Notes under the pieces: generated by a model
Databases searched by the model: none
What the model was told of the DNA's origin: nothing
What the model saw: only the letters and a program-made list of their open reading frames with translations
Assembly (NCBI GenBank): GCA_029880755.1
Contig: JAOUNW010000100.1
Span: 1-7,189 of the forward strand
Direction of reading: 5' to 3'
Origin: Gammaproteobacteria bacterium
GTDB lineage: Bacteria; Pseudomonadota; Gammaproteobacteria; Acidiferrobacterales; SZUA-150
Length of the DNA stretch: 7,189 nucleotides
Part shown: positions 1-5,843 of the stretch, in pieces
How the letters are laid out: each line of letters starts with the position of its first letter
How positions within the stretch are numbered: the first letter of the stretch is position 1
Position numbers and translations under genes: made by a program

Positions 1-129
1 CTTTGCAGTTTTCTTGGCCGCCTTTTTCTTCACGGCTTTCTTCTTGGCTGCCTTCTTTGCAGTTTTCTTGGCTGCCTTTTTCTTCACGGCTTTCTTCTTG
101 GCTGCCTTCTTTGCAGTTTTCTTGGCCGC
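1..129 (-). repeat. 54-bp in-frame tandem repeat encoding the Adk Lys/Ala tail
   Basis: Two full 54-bp copies (129-76 and 75-22) and a partial third (21-1) lie in the adk frame. They are identical except for a synonymous C/T at 19 versus 73. Each unit encodes 18 residues, AAKKTAKKAAKKKAVKKK, itself built of shorter Ala-Lys blocks. The array runs off the left edge, so copy number is unknown. Near-identical copies are prone to slippage or recombination, and 54 is a multiple of three, so copy changes would keep the frame. Confidence 0.95.
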
Positions 130-858
130 AGACGTAGACGCAACAGTAGCAGCGGGTTTGGCTGCCTTACTGGCCTCTTCTACTTTACTCATCGCCGCAG
201 CCAATGGTCGAATCTGCGCCTCAATCACTTCCGTCATGCGCCGATAAATGTCACCAATATCACCGACACCCTGAACCGTACGCAACTTACCCTGAGCCTT
301 ATAGTAGGAGACCAATGGCGCAGTCTGCTCCTCATATACATTCAGGCGGCTTCGCACCGTAGCTTCATTATCATCGGAACGGTGCTGCAAAGCGCCACCA
401 CACTTATCACATTTACCAGCGACCTTTGACGCCGAAAAATGGATATTGTAGATAGCACCGCAAGAGCCGCAGCTACGTCGACCGGTAATACGTTTCATCA
501 AGACATCAGAATCCACATCTACCAATAAAGACAGCTGCAAAGGCTGGCCCATGCGCGCAAGCATGGCATCCAGTGATTGCGCTTGAGGTATATTTCTTGG
601 AAATCCATCCAGAATGAATCCATTTTTAGCATCTGGTTTTGACAGCCGCTCCTGGATCATGCCCAGCACAATATCGTCCGAAACCAGCTTTCCGGCATCC
701 ATTGTTGCCTTGGCCTTCTTGCCAAGCTCGGTACCTGCGGCAACTGCTTCCCGCAATAGATCTCCCGTTGAAATCTGGGGAATCTTGTATTTTTCGACCA
801 GTTGTTTGGCCTGGGTTCCTTTTCCGGAACCTGGTGCTCCCAGTAGTACAATACGCAT
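1..858 (-). CDS. adk: Adenylate kinase with Lys/Ala-rich C-terminal extension (3' end beyond window)
   Basis: Cytosolic nucleotide kinase catalysing ATP + AMP <-> 2 ADP. Reading from ATG at 858-856, the frame is open for 286 codons to the window edge. Visible motifs: N-terminal MRIVLLG followed by the P-loop GAPGSGKGT (residues 7-15), the AMP-binding STGDLLR segment (about 30-36), and FILDGFPRN in the NMP/core region. The lid carries a Cys4 zinc-type knuckle at C130, C133, C150 and C153, unlike the His/Ser/Thr/Asp set of E. coli Adk. The normal fold ends near residue 220, where family members usually stop (about 215 residues). Here it continues through an Ala/Ser/Lys linker (about 224-243) into AAKKTAKK-type repeats (244-286) with no stop inside the window. 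The upstream GAACAGG is only a weak ribosome site. It is divergent from the 1131 gene. The enzyme assignment is firm; the tail's role is unknown. Confidence 0.96.
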   Translation of the reverse strand, partial: MRIVLLGAPGSGKGTQAKQLVEKYKIPQISTGDLLREAVAAGTELGKKAKATMDAGKLVSDDIVLGMIQERLSKPDAKNGFILDGFPRNIPQAQSLDAMLARMGQPLQLSLLVDVDSDVLMKRITGRRSCGSCGAIYNIHFSASKVAGKCDKCGGALQHRSDDNEATVRSRLNVYEEQTAPLVSYYKAQGKLRTVQGVGDIGDIYRRMTEVIEAQIRPLAAAMSKVEEASKAAKPAATVASTSAAKKTAKKAAKKKAVKKKAAKKTAKKAAKKKAVKKKAAKKTAK

Positions 859-905
859 AGCCTGTTCTCGCTTGTAAGTTATTGTTCCAGTGGATAAATA
901 TTTTA

Positions 906-924
906 CTTCAACCCGCGGTTGAAG
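906..924. promoter_or_regulatory. Perfect inverted repeat in the adk upstream region
   Basis: CTTCAACC, a 3-base centre CGC, then GGTTGAAG: a perfect 8+8 bp dyad beginning 48 bases upstream of the adk start. On the minus strand it is followed directly by an AT-rich stretch (TAAAATATTTAT) that could contain a -10 element for adk, so an operator overlapping the adk promoter is a reasonable reading. The other reading is a tight hairpin; no T-run follows on either strand, so it is not an intrinsic terminator. The binding protein is unknown. Confidence 0.4.
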
Positions 925-1130
925 GACGCATTAAACTACCTTTAGTCCAGTGCGGCGTCAATGCCTTCTAGGAAAGTAAGTATAGCCATAAGTTGGGCCT
1001 ATTGAAGGATTGAATCTTTCCCGTGAACCATCAGAGCAAAATGGGTTAATCTTAGCCCCCTTTTTCCGTGAGGCGCGTCCTGGTGTGAAACATCCCGACG
1101 CAGCCAGTGTTTACATCGAACAAGCAGCCT

Positions 1131-1475
1131 ATGAGCCCGATACCGGATTTTACCGAAACAGAGTTATGGACCGTGCGCACCACGCTTAAGGAGCGCTACG
1201 ATCAGGATATCGATATCGAGCTGGCGGATGCCGAAATCCGACTGGACCCAAGCAGTCGGACGCTGACGGAATGTCCAACCATTTTCTGGACAGCCCGAAA
1301 TGCTAATTTTGTTGTGTTCAAAATCAGTGACAGCCGCTACCGTTGTCAATTCTATTACCGGGGCTTCCAGCAATATGGAACAGGCAATGAGATTTTTGAC
1401 AACATTGGTCAGTGCGTCACCGTATTACTGCAGGTCCAGGCCGACCATGAGCGCAAAGAGGCAGGAACCAAATAA
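1131..1475 (+). CDS. Hypothetical protein, 114 residues, soluble
   Basis: I do not recognise this protein. From ATG 1131 it begins MSPIPDFTETELW and runs to TAA at 1473-1475. The N-terminal third (about residues 5-25) looks helical (ELWTVRTTLKERY). The middle and C-terminal parts alternate hydrophobic and charged residues as in a small alpha/beta fold (IFWTARNANFVVFKI, then YRCQFYYRGFQQYG). A last helix leads to a charged end. There is no signal peptide or membrane segment, and no metal-binding cluster: its two cysteines are far apart from any pairing motif. An in-frame GTG at 1107 would add eight residues; neither start has a convincing Shine-Dalgarno, so ATG is preferred. It lies 78 bases before pfp on the same strand with no terminator between, so cotranscription is possible. 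Codon use resembles the neighbours and the composition is protein-like, so a real gene is likely. Confidence 0.7.
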   Translation: MSPIPDFTETELWTVRTTLKERYDQDIDIELADAEIRLDPSSRTLTECPTIFWTARNANFVVFKISDSRYRCQFYYRGFQQYGTGNEIFDNIGQCVTVLLQVQADHERKEAGTK

Positions 1476-1539
1476 TACCTCCAGCTAGCAAAACCAGTGA
1501 CCGAAACCGATTTTTCATTTAAACGCAGATCAAATTATT

Positions 1540-1543
1540 GGAG
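1540..1543 (+). promoter_or_regulatory. Ribosome binding site of pfp
   Basis: GGAG ten bases before ATG 1554. It fixes the start upstream of the Lys-rich tail: the next in-frame methionine is beyond residue 140, deep inside the catalytic domain, so the basic N-terminus must be translated. Confidence 0.7.
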
Positions 1544-1553
1544 ATAACCTGAT

Positions 1554-2882
1554 ATGCCCAAGAAAACGTCAGCAAAAAAATCGAAAAAGAAGACCAGTGC
1601 CCGCGCCAGCAAGCCCAAAGCAGCGCCTAAAAATGCCTTTTATGCACAATCAGGCGGTGTTACCGCAGTTATTAACGCCTCTGCCTGTGGAGTGATTGAG
1701 ACCGCGCGTAAACATAAGAATAAAATCGGCAAAGTCTACGCAGGACGAAATGGCATTATCGGCGCCCTAACCGAAGACCTGATCGATACCTCCAAAGAAT
1801 CTGCAACCACTATTCGCGGATTGCGCCATACACCTTCCGGTGCATTTGGTTCCTGCCGTTACAAGCTGAAGAGCCTTGAACAAAACCGTCGTGAATACGA
1901 GCGCCTTATCGAGGTCTTCAAAGCCCATAATATTGGTTACTTCTTTTATAACGGCGGCGGCGATTCAGCCGATACCTGTTTGAAAGTATCACAATTGTCC
2001 GAAACTATGGGTTATCCCATCCAGGCTATCCATGTCCCCAAGACTGTTGATAACGATCTGCCCATTACTGACAACTGCCCTGGTTTCGGTTCCGTTGCCA
2101 AATACATCGCGGTGTCCACACGCGAAGCCAGCTTTGATGTTGCCTCTATGGCAAAGACCTCAACGAAAGTTTTTATTGTCGAGGTCATGGGACGTCATGC
2201 CGGCTGGATTGCCGCCGCCGGAGGCTTGGCCTCAACGGATGACACACCTATCCCGACAATTATTTTGTTCCCGGAAGTGCAATTCGATCAGAAGAAGTTC
2301 CTTGCCCGCGTTGATGAGATGGTGAAAAAACACGGTTACTGTACCGTAGTGGTTTCAGAAGGTGTGCACTGGCCGGATGGACGATTCCTGGCTGATACGG
2401 GACTCAAGGATGCTTTCGGTCATGCACAATTGGGCGGTGCCGCTACGGTGATTGCCGGCATGATCCAAAGCGAACTGAAACTGAAGAACCACTGGGCAGT
2501 CGCTGACTATTTGCAACGGGCTGCGCGCCATATAGCATCCAAGGCGGACGTGGATATGGCATATGCCATGGGCAAGGCTGCGGTGGAATTTGCATTAAAA
2601 GGGCACAACTCAGTCATGCCCACCATTGATCGTGTTTCAAACAAGCCTTTCAAATGGAAAGTGGGAATGGCGTCATTAAGCAAAGTGGCTAATGTTGAGA
2701 AAATGATGCCTAACGATTTCATCACGAAAGACGGTTTTGGAATCACCAAAAAATGCCGCGACTATATGGAGCCTCTTATCAAAGGTGAGGACTATCCACC
2801 TTACAAGGATGGTATGCCTCAATATGTAAGAATAAAGGGCGTTGCGGTTCCCAAGAAACTAAAAGGCAAATTTGAGCTTTAA
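1554..2882 (+). CDS. pfp: Pyrophosphate-dependent 6-phosphofructokinase (PPi-PFK)
   Basis: Cytosolic enzyme of glycolysis/gluconeogenesis that reversibly phosphorylates fructose 6-phosphate to fructose 1,6-bisphosphate using PPi instead of ATP. The 442 residues comprise a Lys/Ser/Ala-rich tail (2-28) and one PFKA-family catalytic domain. Visible motifs: YAQSGGVTAVINA near the start of the domain; NGGGDSADT with D137 where E. coli ATP-PFK has Gly104; PKTVDND with K163 where E. coli has Gly124, catalytic Asp D166 and D168; and MGRHAGW at 212-218 for the sugar phosphate. The Asp plus Lys pair is the established signature of PPi rather than ATP use. A good GGAG site precedes it and a strong terminator follows. 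Some methanotrophs are reported to cotranscribe pfp and a proton-pumping pyrophosphatase, matching hppA 350 bases downstream. The basic N-terminal tail is unusual. Identity is firm; donor specificity is inferred from the motif residues. Confidence 0.95.
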   Translation: MPKKTSAKKSKKKTSARASKPKAAPKNAFYAQSGGVTAVINASACGVIETARKHKNKIGKVYAGRNGIIGALTEDLIDTSKESATTIRGLRHTPSGAFGSCRYKLKSLEQNRREYERLIEVFKAHNIGYFFYNGGGDSADTCLKVSQLSETMGYPIQAIHVPKTVDNDLPITDNCPGFGSVAKYIAVSTREASFDVASMAKTSTKVFIVEVMGRHAGWIAAAGGLASTDDTPIPTIILFPEVQFDQKKFLARVDEMVKKHGYCTVVVSEGVHWPDGRFLADTGLKDAFGHAQLGGAATVIAGMIQSELKLKNHWAVADYLQRAARHIASKADVDMAYAMGKAAVEFALKGHNSVMPTIDRVSNKPFKWKVGMASLSKVANVEKMMPNDFITKDGFGITKKCRDYMEPLIKGEDYPPYKDGMPQYVRIKGVAVPKKLKGKFEL

Positions 2883-2889
2883 GAGAGAT

Positions 2890-2924
2890 CGCCGCTGCAA
2901 ACTTTATGTTTCAGCGGCGTTTTT
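2890..2924 (+). terminator. Rho-independent terminator after pfp
   Basis: Stem CGCCGCTG (2890-2897) pairs perfectly with CAGCGGCG (2912-2919). After a single bulged C, AAAC/GTTT extends it, leaving a 5-base loop TTTAT; five Ts follow at 2920-2924. It starts seven bases after the pfp stop. It should reduce transcription into the 2945 gene and hppA, which favours a separate promoter for hppA. Confidence 0.92.
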
Positions 2925-2944
2925 CGTTACGGAAAATCTGCACA

Positions 2945-3163
2945 ATGACACTTGATAGAGCCCGTGAACTTCTGGAAGTACAGGCCGGTTTTGGCGGCTT
3001 TTATAACGGTAACTCGGCCAAACTGATTTTGTCAGAGGTTCACCATGATCACGGTCAACAGGCGGTAGACCGCCTGATCCGGGAACTGAAACTGGACGAG
3101 ATTTTCGGTTTTAAACCCGGAACTATTTTTGATGGCGGTCTTGATAAAGGTCAAATTGAATAA
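2945..3163 (+). CDS. Small hypothetical protein, 72 residues
   Basis: I cannot name this family. From ATG 2945 it starts MTLDRARELLEVQAGFGG and ends at TAA 3161-3163. It looks like a compact soluble, mostly helical protein: an N-terminal helix, a glycine-rich FGGFYNGN turn (about residues 16-23), a His-rich patch HHDHG (about 33-37), a second helix (AVDRLIRELKLDEI) and a FGFKPGT ending. There is no cysteine, membrane segment or signal peptide. A longer start at ATG 2906 would lie inside the loop of the pfp terminator and add an unconvincing basic stretch; ATG 2945 is preferred, with ACGGA at about 2930-2934 as a plausible ribosome site. It sits between pfp and hppA on the same strand, which suggests a link to PPi metabolism by position only. 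The end of its coding sequence overlaps the candidate FNR site for hppA. Confidence 0.75.
   Translation: MTLDRARELLEVQAGFGGFYNGNSAKLILSEVHHDHGQQAVDRLIRELKLDEIFGFKPGTIFDGGLDKGQIE
3141..3154 (+). promoter_or_regulatory. Candidate FNR/ANR box upstream of hppA
   Basis: TTGAT-AAAG-GTCAA matches the FNR consensus TTGAT-N4-ATCAA at 9 of 10 defined bases. Its centre (3147.5) is about 40.5-41.5 bases upstream of the start site expected from the -10-like TATAAA at 3176-3181, the class II activator position. It lies within the last codons of the 2945 gene. An FNR-type regulator with the matching recognition residues is encoded at the right edge. Binding is inferred. Confidence 0.5.
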
Positions 3164-3175
3164 CCACTGCTGTGT

Positions 3176-3181
3176 TATAAA
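3176..3181 (+). promoter_or_regulatory. Candidate -10 element of an hppA promoter
   Basis: TATAAA, predicting a start site near 3188 and a leader of about 47 bases before the hppA ATG. There is no good -35 at normal spacing (the nearest, TTGAAT at 3156, is only 14 bases away), as expected for an activator-dependent promoter using the FNR-like box upstream. Confidence 0.4.
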
Positions 3182-3222
3182 CAGGCCCCGGCTTATGGGC
3201 CGGATCGAATTTTACTTGTAAC

Positions 3223-3228
3223 GGAGGA
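3223..3228 (+). promoter_or_regulatory. Strong ribosome binding site of hppA
   Basis: GGAGGA six bases before ATG 3235: the strongest Shine-Dalgarno in the window, consistent with an abundant membrane protein. Confidence 0.85.
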
Positions 3229-3234
3229 GACGTA

Positions 3235-5253
3235 ATGTCTAATAATCTGTACTTTGCGCTGGGGTGTGCGTTCGTAGCAATTATTTATGGCGCCATTTCA
3301 ATTCGCTGGATTCTGAACAAACCCACCGGCGACCAAAAGATGGTGCAAATCTCTAACGCTATTCAGGAAGGAGCAAGCGCCTATCTAAATCGTCAATACA
3401 AGACTGTCGGTATTGTTGGTGTCATCCTGTTCGCAATAATCTGGGTTGCGCTGGACAAGTACACCGCTATTGGCTTTGCCTTGGGTGCGCTATGTTCTGC
3501 GGCGGCAGGATACATTGGCATGAACATTTCTGTTCGAGCCAATGTTAGAACAACACAAGCCGCCAAGAGTGGGCTTAACGAGGCATTACAAGTGGCCTTC
3601 CGCAGCGGTGCCATTACCGGCATGTTGGTGGTAGGGCTCGGCCTGTTAGGTGTTACCGGTTATTACGTGGCACTCACCTTAGCAGGCGTTGAAAGTGACA
3701 AGACACTGCACGCTCTTGTCGGACTTGCATTCGGAGGGTCTTTGATTTCCATTTTTGCCCGGCTTGGCGGCGGTATTTTCACCAAAGGGGCGGATGTCGG
3801 TGCCGATATCGTAGGTAAGGTTGAAGCTGGTATCCCGGAAGACGACCCGCGCAACCCGGCTGTTATCGCCGATAACGTCGGTGACAATGTTGGTGATTGT
3901 GCCGGCATGGCTGCCGATTTGTTCGAAACATATGCGGTAACCATTATTGCAACCATGTTACTGGGCAGTTTGTTATTGCCTGACTTCACTAATGCCATTG
4001 TTTATCCGCTGGTACTGGGCGGTGTCTCCATTATCGCATCGGTAATCGGCACCTATTTTGTTAAGGCGCGCGAAGGCGGAAAGATCATGAATGCCCTGTA
4101 CCGGGGTCTGATTGTCACTGGTGTATTGGCTATTCCGGCTTTTTACTACGTTACCAAAATGGTAATGGTAGATAATGGGCGCTACGACCTGAATGATCTG
4201 TACTTTTGTACATTAATTGGTCTGGCGCTAACCGCAGCCATGGTCGTTATTACAGAGTATTATACTGCAACAGAATACAAACCTGTTCGGTCCATTGCTG
4301 CTGCGTCGGTTACCGGTGACGGCACCAACGTCATCGCCGGCCTTGGCGTCTCCATGAAAGCCACGGCAGCACCAGTACTTGTGGTCTGCGCCAGCATTTG
4401 GGGCGCCCATCATTTTGCCGGCTTGTATGGTATCGCCATTGCAGCAACATCAATGTTGTCAATGACCGGAATTATTGTTGCTTTGGATGCCTACGGTCCG
4501 GTAACTGATAACGCTGGCGGCATCGCAGAAATGGCAGGACTTCCTGACAGTGTACGAAATATTACCGATCCGTTGGACGCCGTGGGTAATACCACGAAAG
4601 CGGTTACCAAAGGTTACGCCATTGGTTCTGCAGGCCTGGCCGCTCTGGTATTGTTTGCCGACTACACTCACGCGCTAGAAACAGCAGGCGCTCATATACG
4701 CTTTGATCTTTCAGACCATATGGTGATTATTGGTTTGTTTATCGGCGGTCTGGTGCCTTACTTGTTTGGTGCCATGGGCATGGAGGCCGTGGGGCGGGCA
4801 GCGGGTTCCGTCGTCATTGAAGTACGGCGCCAGTTTAAAGAAATCAAAGGCATCATGGATGGCTCAGCCAAACCCGATTATTCACGGGCCGTCGACATGT
4901 TAACGGTTGCTGCCATCAAGGAAATGATTATTCCGTCGCTTCTCCCCATCATGGTTCCGGTTCTGGTTGGTGTATTTCTGGGGCCCAAAGCGTTGGGCGG
5001 GGTATTGCTTGGTTCTATTGTCACCGGCATTTTCGTTGCGATTTCCATGACTACCGGTGGTGGCGCCTGGGATAACGCCAAGAAGTACATTGAAGATGGA
5101 AACTACGGTGGCAAGGGATCGGATGCCCATAAGGCAGCAGTAACTGGTGATACCGTGGGTGATCCTTACAAAGATACCGCCGGACCGGCCATTAATCCTC
5201 TGATCAAAATCATCAACATTGTCGCGTTATTGATTGTTCCGTTGATCATTTAG
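3235..5253 (+). CDS. hppA: Membrane-bound proton-translocating pyrophosphatase, K+-independent type
   Basis: Inner-membrane pump that couples PPi hydrolysis to ion export and builds proton motive force. The 672 residues are a normal bacterial length, with hydrophobic segments from the N-terminus to the very end (IVALLIVPLII). The substrate and Mg-binding region is intact: DVGADIVGKVE at 187-197, EDDPRNP after it, then DNVGDNVGDCAG with D213, D217 and D221. A second acidic cluster, DNAGGIAEMAGLP, precedes GNTTKAVTKG, and the C-terminal loop TGDTVGDPYKDTAGP supplies further ligands. In GNTTKA the lysine (K455) with T458 is the established mark of the K+-independent subfamily, in which known members pump H+; K+-dependent enzymes have Ala at the lysine position. 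ATG 3235 follows GGAGGA. A terminator follows. Possible partners are pfp, competing for PPi, and adk, removing AMP. Confidence 0.97.
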   Translation: MSNNLYFALGCAFVAIIYGAISIRWILNKPTGDQKMVQISNAIQEGASAYLNRQYKTVGIVGVILFAIIWVALDKYTAIGFALGALCSAAAGYIGMNISVRANVRTTQAAKSGLNEALQVAFRSGAITGMLVVGLGLLGVTGYYVALTLAGVESDKTLHALVGLAFGGSLISIFARLGGGIFTKGADVGADIVGKVEAGIPEDDPRNPAVIADNVGDNVGDCAGMAADLFETYAVTIIATMLLGSLLLPDFTNAIVYPLVLGGVSIIASVIGTYFVKAREGGKIMNALYRGLIVTGVLAIPAFYYVTKMVMVDNGRYDLNDLYFCTLIGLALTAAMVVITEYYTATEYKPVRSIAAASVTGDGTNVIAGLGVSMKATAAPVLVVCASIWGAHHFAGLYGIAIAATSMLSMTGIIVALDAYGPVTDNAGGIAEMAGLPDSVRNITDPLDAVGNTTKAVTKGYAIGSAGLAALVLFADYTHALETAGAHIRFDLSDHMVIIGLFIGGLVPYLFGAMGMEAVGRAAGSVVIEVRRQFKEIKGIMDGSAKPDYSRAVDMLTVAAIKEMIIPSLLPIMVPVLVGVFLGPKALGGVLLGSIVTGIFVAISMTTGGGAWDNAKKYIEDGNYGGKGSDAHKAAVTGDTVGDPYKDTAGPAINPLIKIINIVALLIVPLII

Positions 5254-5275
5254 GGTTTTTTATTATTAGACTATT

Positions 5276-5305
5276 AACAGGGGGCCTGTCGGTCCCCTGT
5301 TTTTT
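5276..5305 (+). terminator. Rho-independent terminator after hppA
   Basis: AACAGGGGGCC (5276-5286) pairs with GGTCCCCTGTT (5291-5301) through 11 pairs including one G-U, closing a 4-base loop TGTC; the T-run continues to 5305. It lies 22 bases after the hppA stop and only 18 bases before the next start codon. Confidence 0.93.
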
Positions 5306-5323
5306 ATCGACTAAGCTAGCATA

Positions 5324-5839
5324 ATGAAAATCTGTATTCTCTCTGACAGTCACGACCGACGTGAACATCTGGCAGCAGCTGTTTCCGACGCCAAGTCCCG
5401 GGGCGCGCAAGCAGTGCTCCATTGCGGCGACATTGTGGCGCCTAGCACTCTGCACGCGGCGCAACCCTTTGGGTTACCCCTACATGTGATTCATGGCAAC
5501 AACATGGGGGATACATACCACATGACGCGCCTGGCGCATCAAAAAGATAGCGGCGTTTCTTATTATGGGCAGGACGCCTCACTGGAACTGCATGGACGGA
5601 AAATCTTTCTGGTGCATTATCCGCACTATGCCCAGGCAATGGCACTGACAGGTGACTGGGATCTGGTGTGCAACGGGCACGAACACCGGGCTCATATTGA
5701 CAGGGTCCAAAACACGAAAGGGACGGAAACGATTCTGATTGACCCGGGTACCGTCGGTGGCGTCAGCGCGCCAGCCACCTATTGCTTAGGCAGCCTCGAA
5801 ACCATGGAGTTCGAGATAATGACCGTACCGGGCTTTTAG
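5324..5839 (+). CDS. Metallophosphoesterase, YfcE/MJ0936-like
   Basis: A 171-residue member of the calcineurin-like phosphoesterase superfamily, close in length and motif order to E. coli YfcE and MJ0936, which are metal-dependent phosphodiesterases on model substrates. All metal-site motifs are visible: DSH (D8, H10), GD (D36), GNN (N59), VHYPH (H98) and GHEH (H119, H121); the family normally binds two divalent metals, often Mn. It is probably cytosolic, with no signal peptide. The natural substrate is not known for this family and cannot be read from the sequence. The start follows the hppA terminator by 18 bases and has no good Shine-Dalgarno, so expression may depend on read-through or a promoter I did not find. 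It converges on bioB with a 4-base gap. The superfamily call is firm; the exact role is open. Confidence 0.9.
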   Translation: MKICILSDSHDRREHLAAAVSDAKSRGAQAVLHCGDIVAPSTLHAAQPFGLPLHVIHGNNMGDTYHMTRLAHQKDSGVSYYGQDASLELHGRKIFLVHYPHYAQAMALTGDWDLVCNGHEHRAHIDRVQNTKGTETILIDPGTVGGVSAPATYCLGSLETMEFEIMTVPGF

Positions 5840-5843
5840 GACA

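Noticed and set aside
1..129. CRISPR-like or IS-related direct repeats
   Set aside because: The copies are contiguous with no spacers and lie in the adk frame as an 18-residue protein repeat; this is a coding minisatellite.
14..247. Plus-strand open frame rich in Ala/Phe, resembling a membrane protein
   Set aside because: It is the complement of the adk Lys/Ala repeat: Lys codons read backwards give Phe and Leu. The adk frame is the real one.
614..877. Plus-strand open frames opposite the N-terminal half of adk
   Set aside because: They lie fully antisense to conserved adenylate kinase motifs and show no protein family features.
1554..2882. ATP-dependent phosphofructokinase
   Set aside because: D137 and K163 replace the two glycines that allow ATP binding in E. 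coli PfkA, the known PPi signature.
2906..2944. Upstream ATG extending the 72-residue protein by 13 residues
   Set aside because: The start codon lies in the loop of the pfp terminator and has no ribosome site; ATG 2945 has a plausible one and a sensible N-terminus.
3184..3203. GC-rich inverted repeats before hppA (GGCCC/GGGCC or CCGGC/GCCGG) as a terminator or riboswitch
   Set aside because: The stems are only 5 bp and mutually exclusive, no T-run follows directly, and the region matches no riboswitch I know. It may be a small leader hairpin.
3663..3998. 111-codon minus-strand open frame inside hppA
   Set aside because: Antisense shadow of the highly constrained hppA catalytic region, with low-complexity Ser/Pro/Thr content and no ribosome site checked or motif found.
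3235..5253. Na+-pumping or K+-dependent pyrophosphatase
   Set aside because: GNTTKA with K455 and T458 marks the K+-independent subfamily; Na+ pumps belong to the K+-dependent group, which has Ala at the Lys position.
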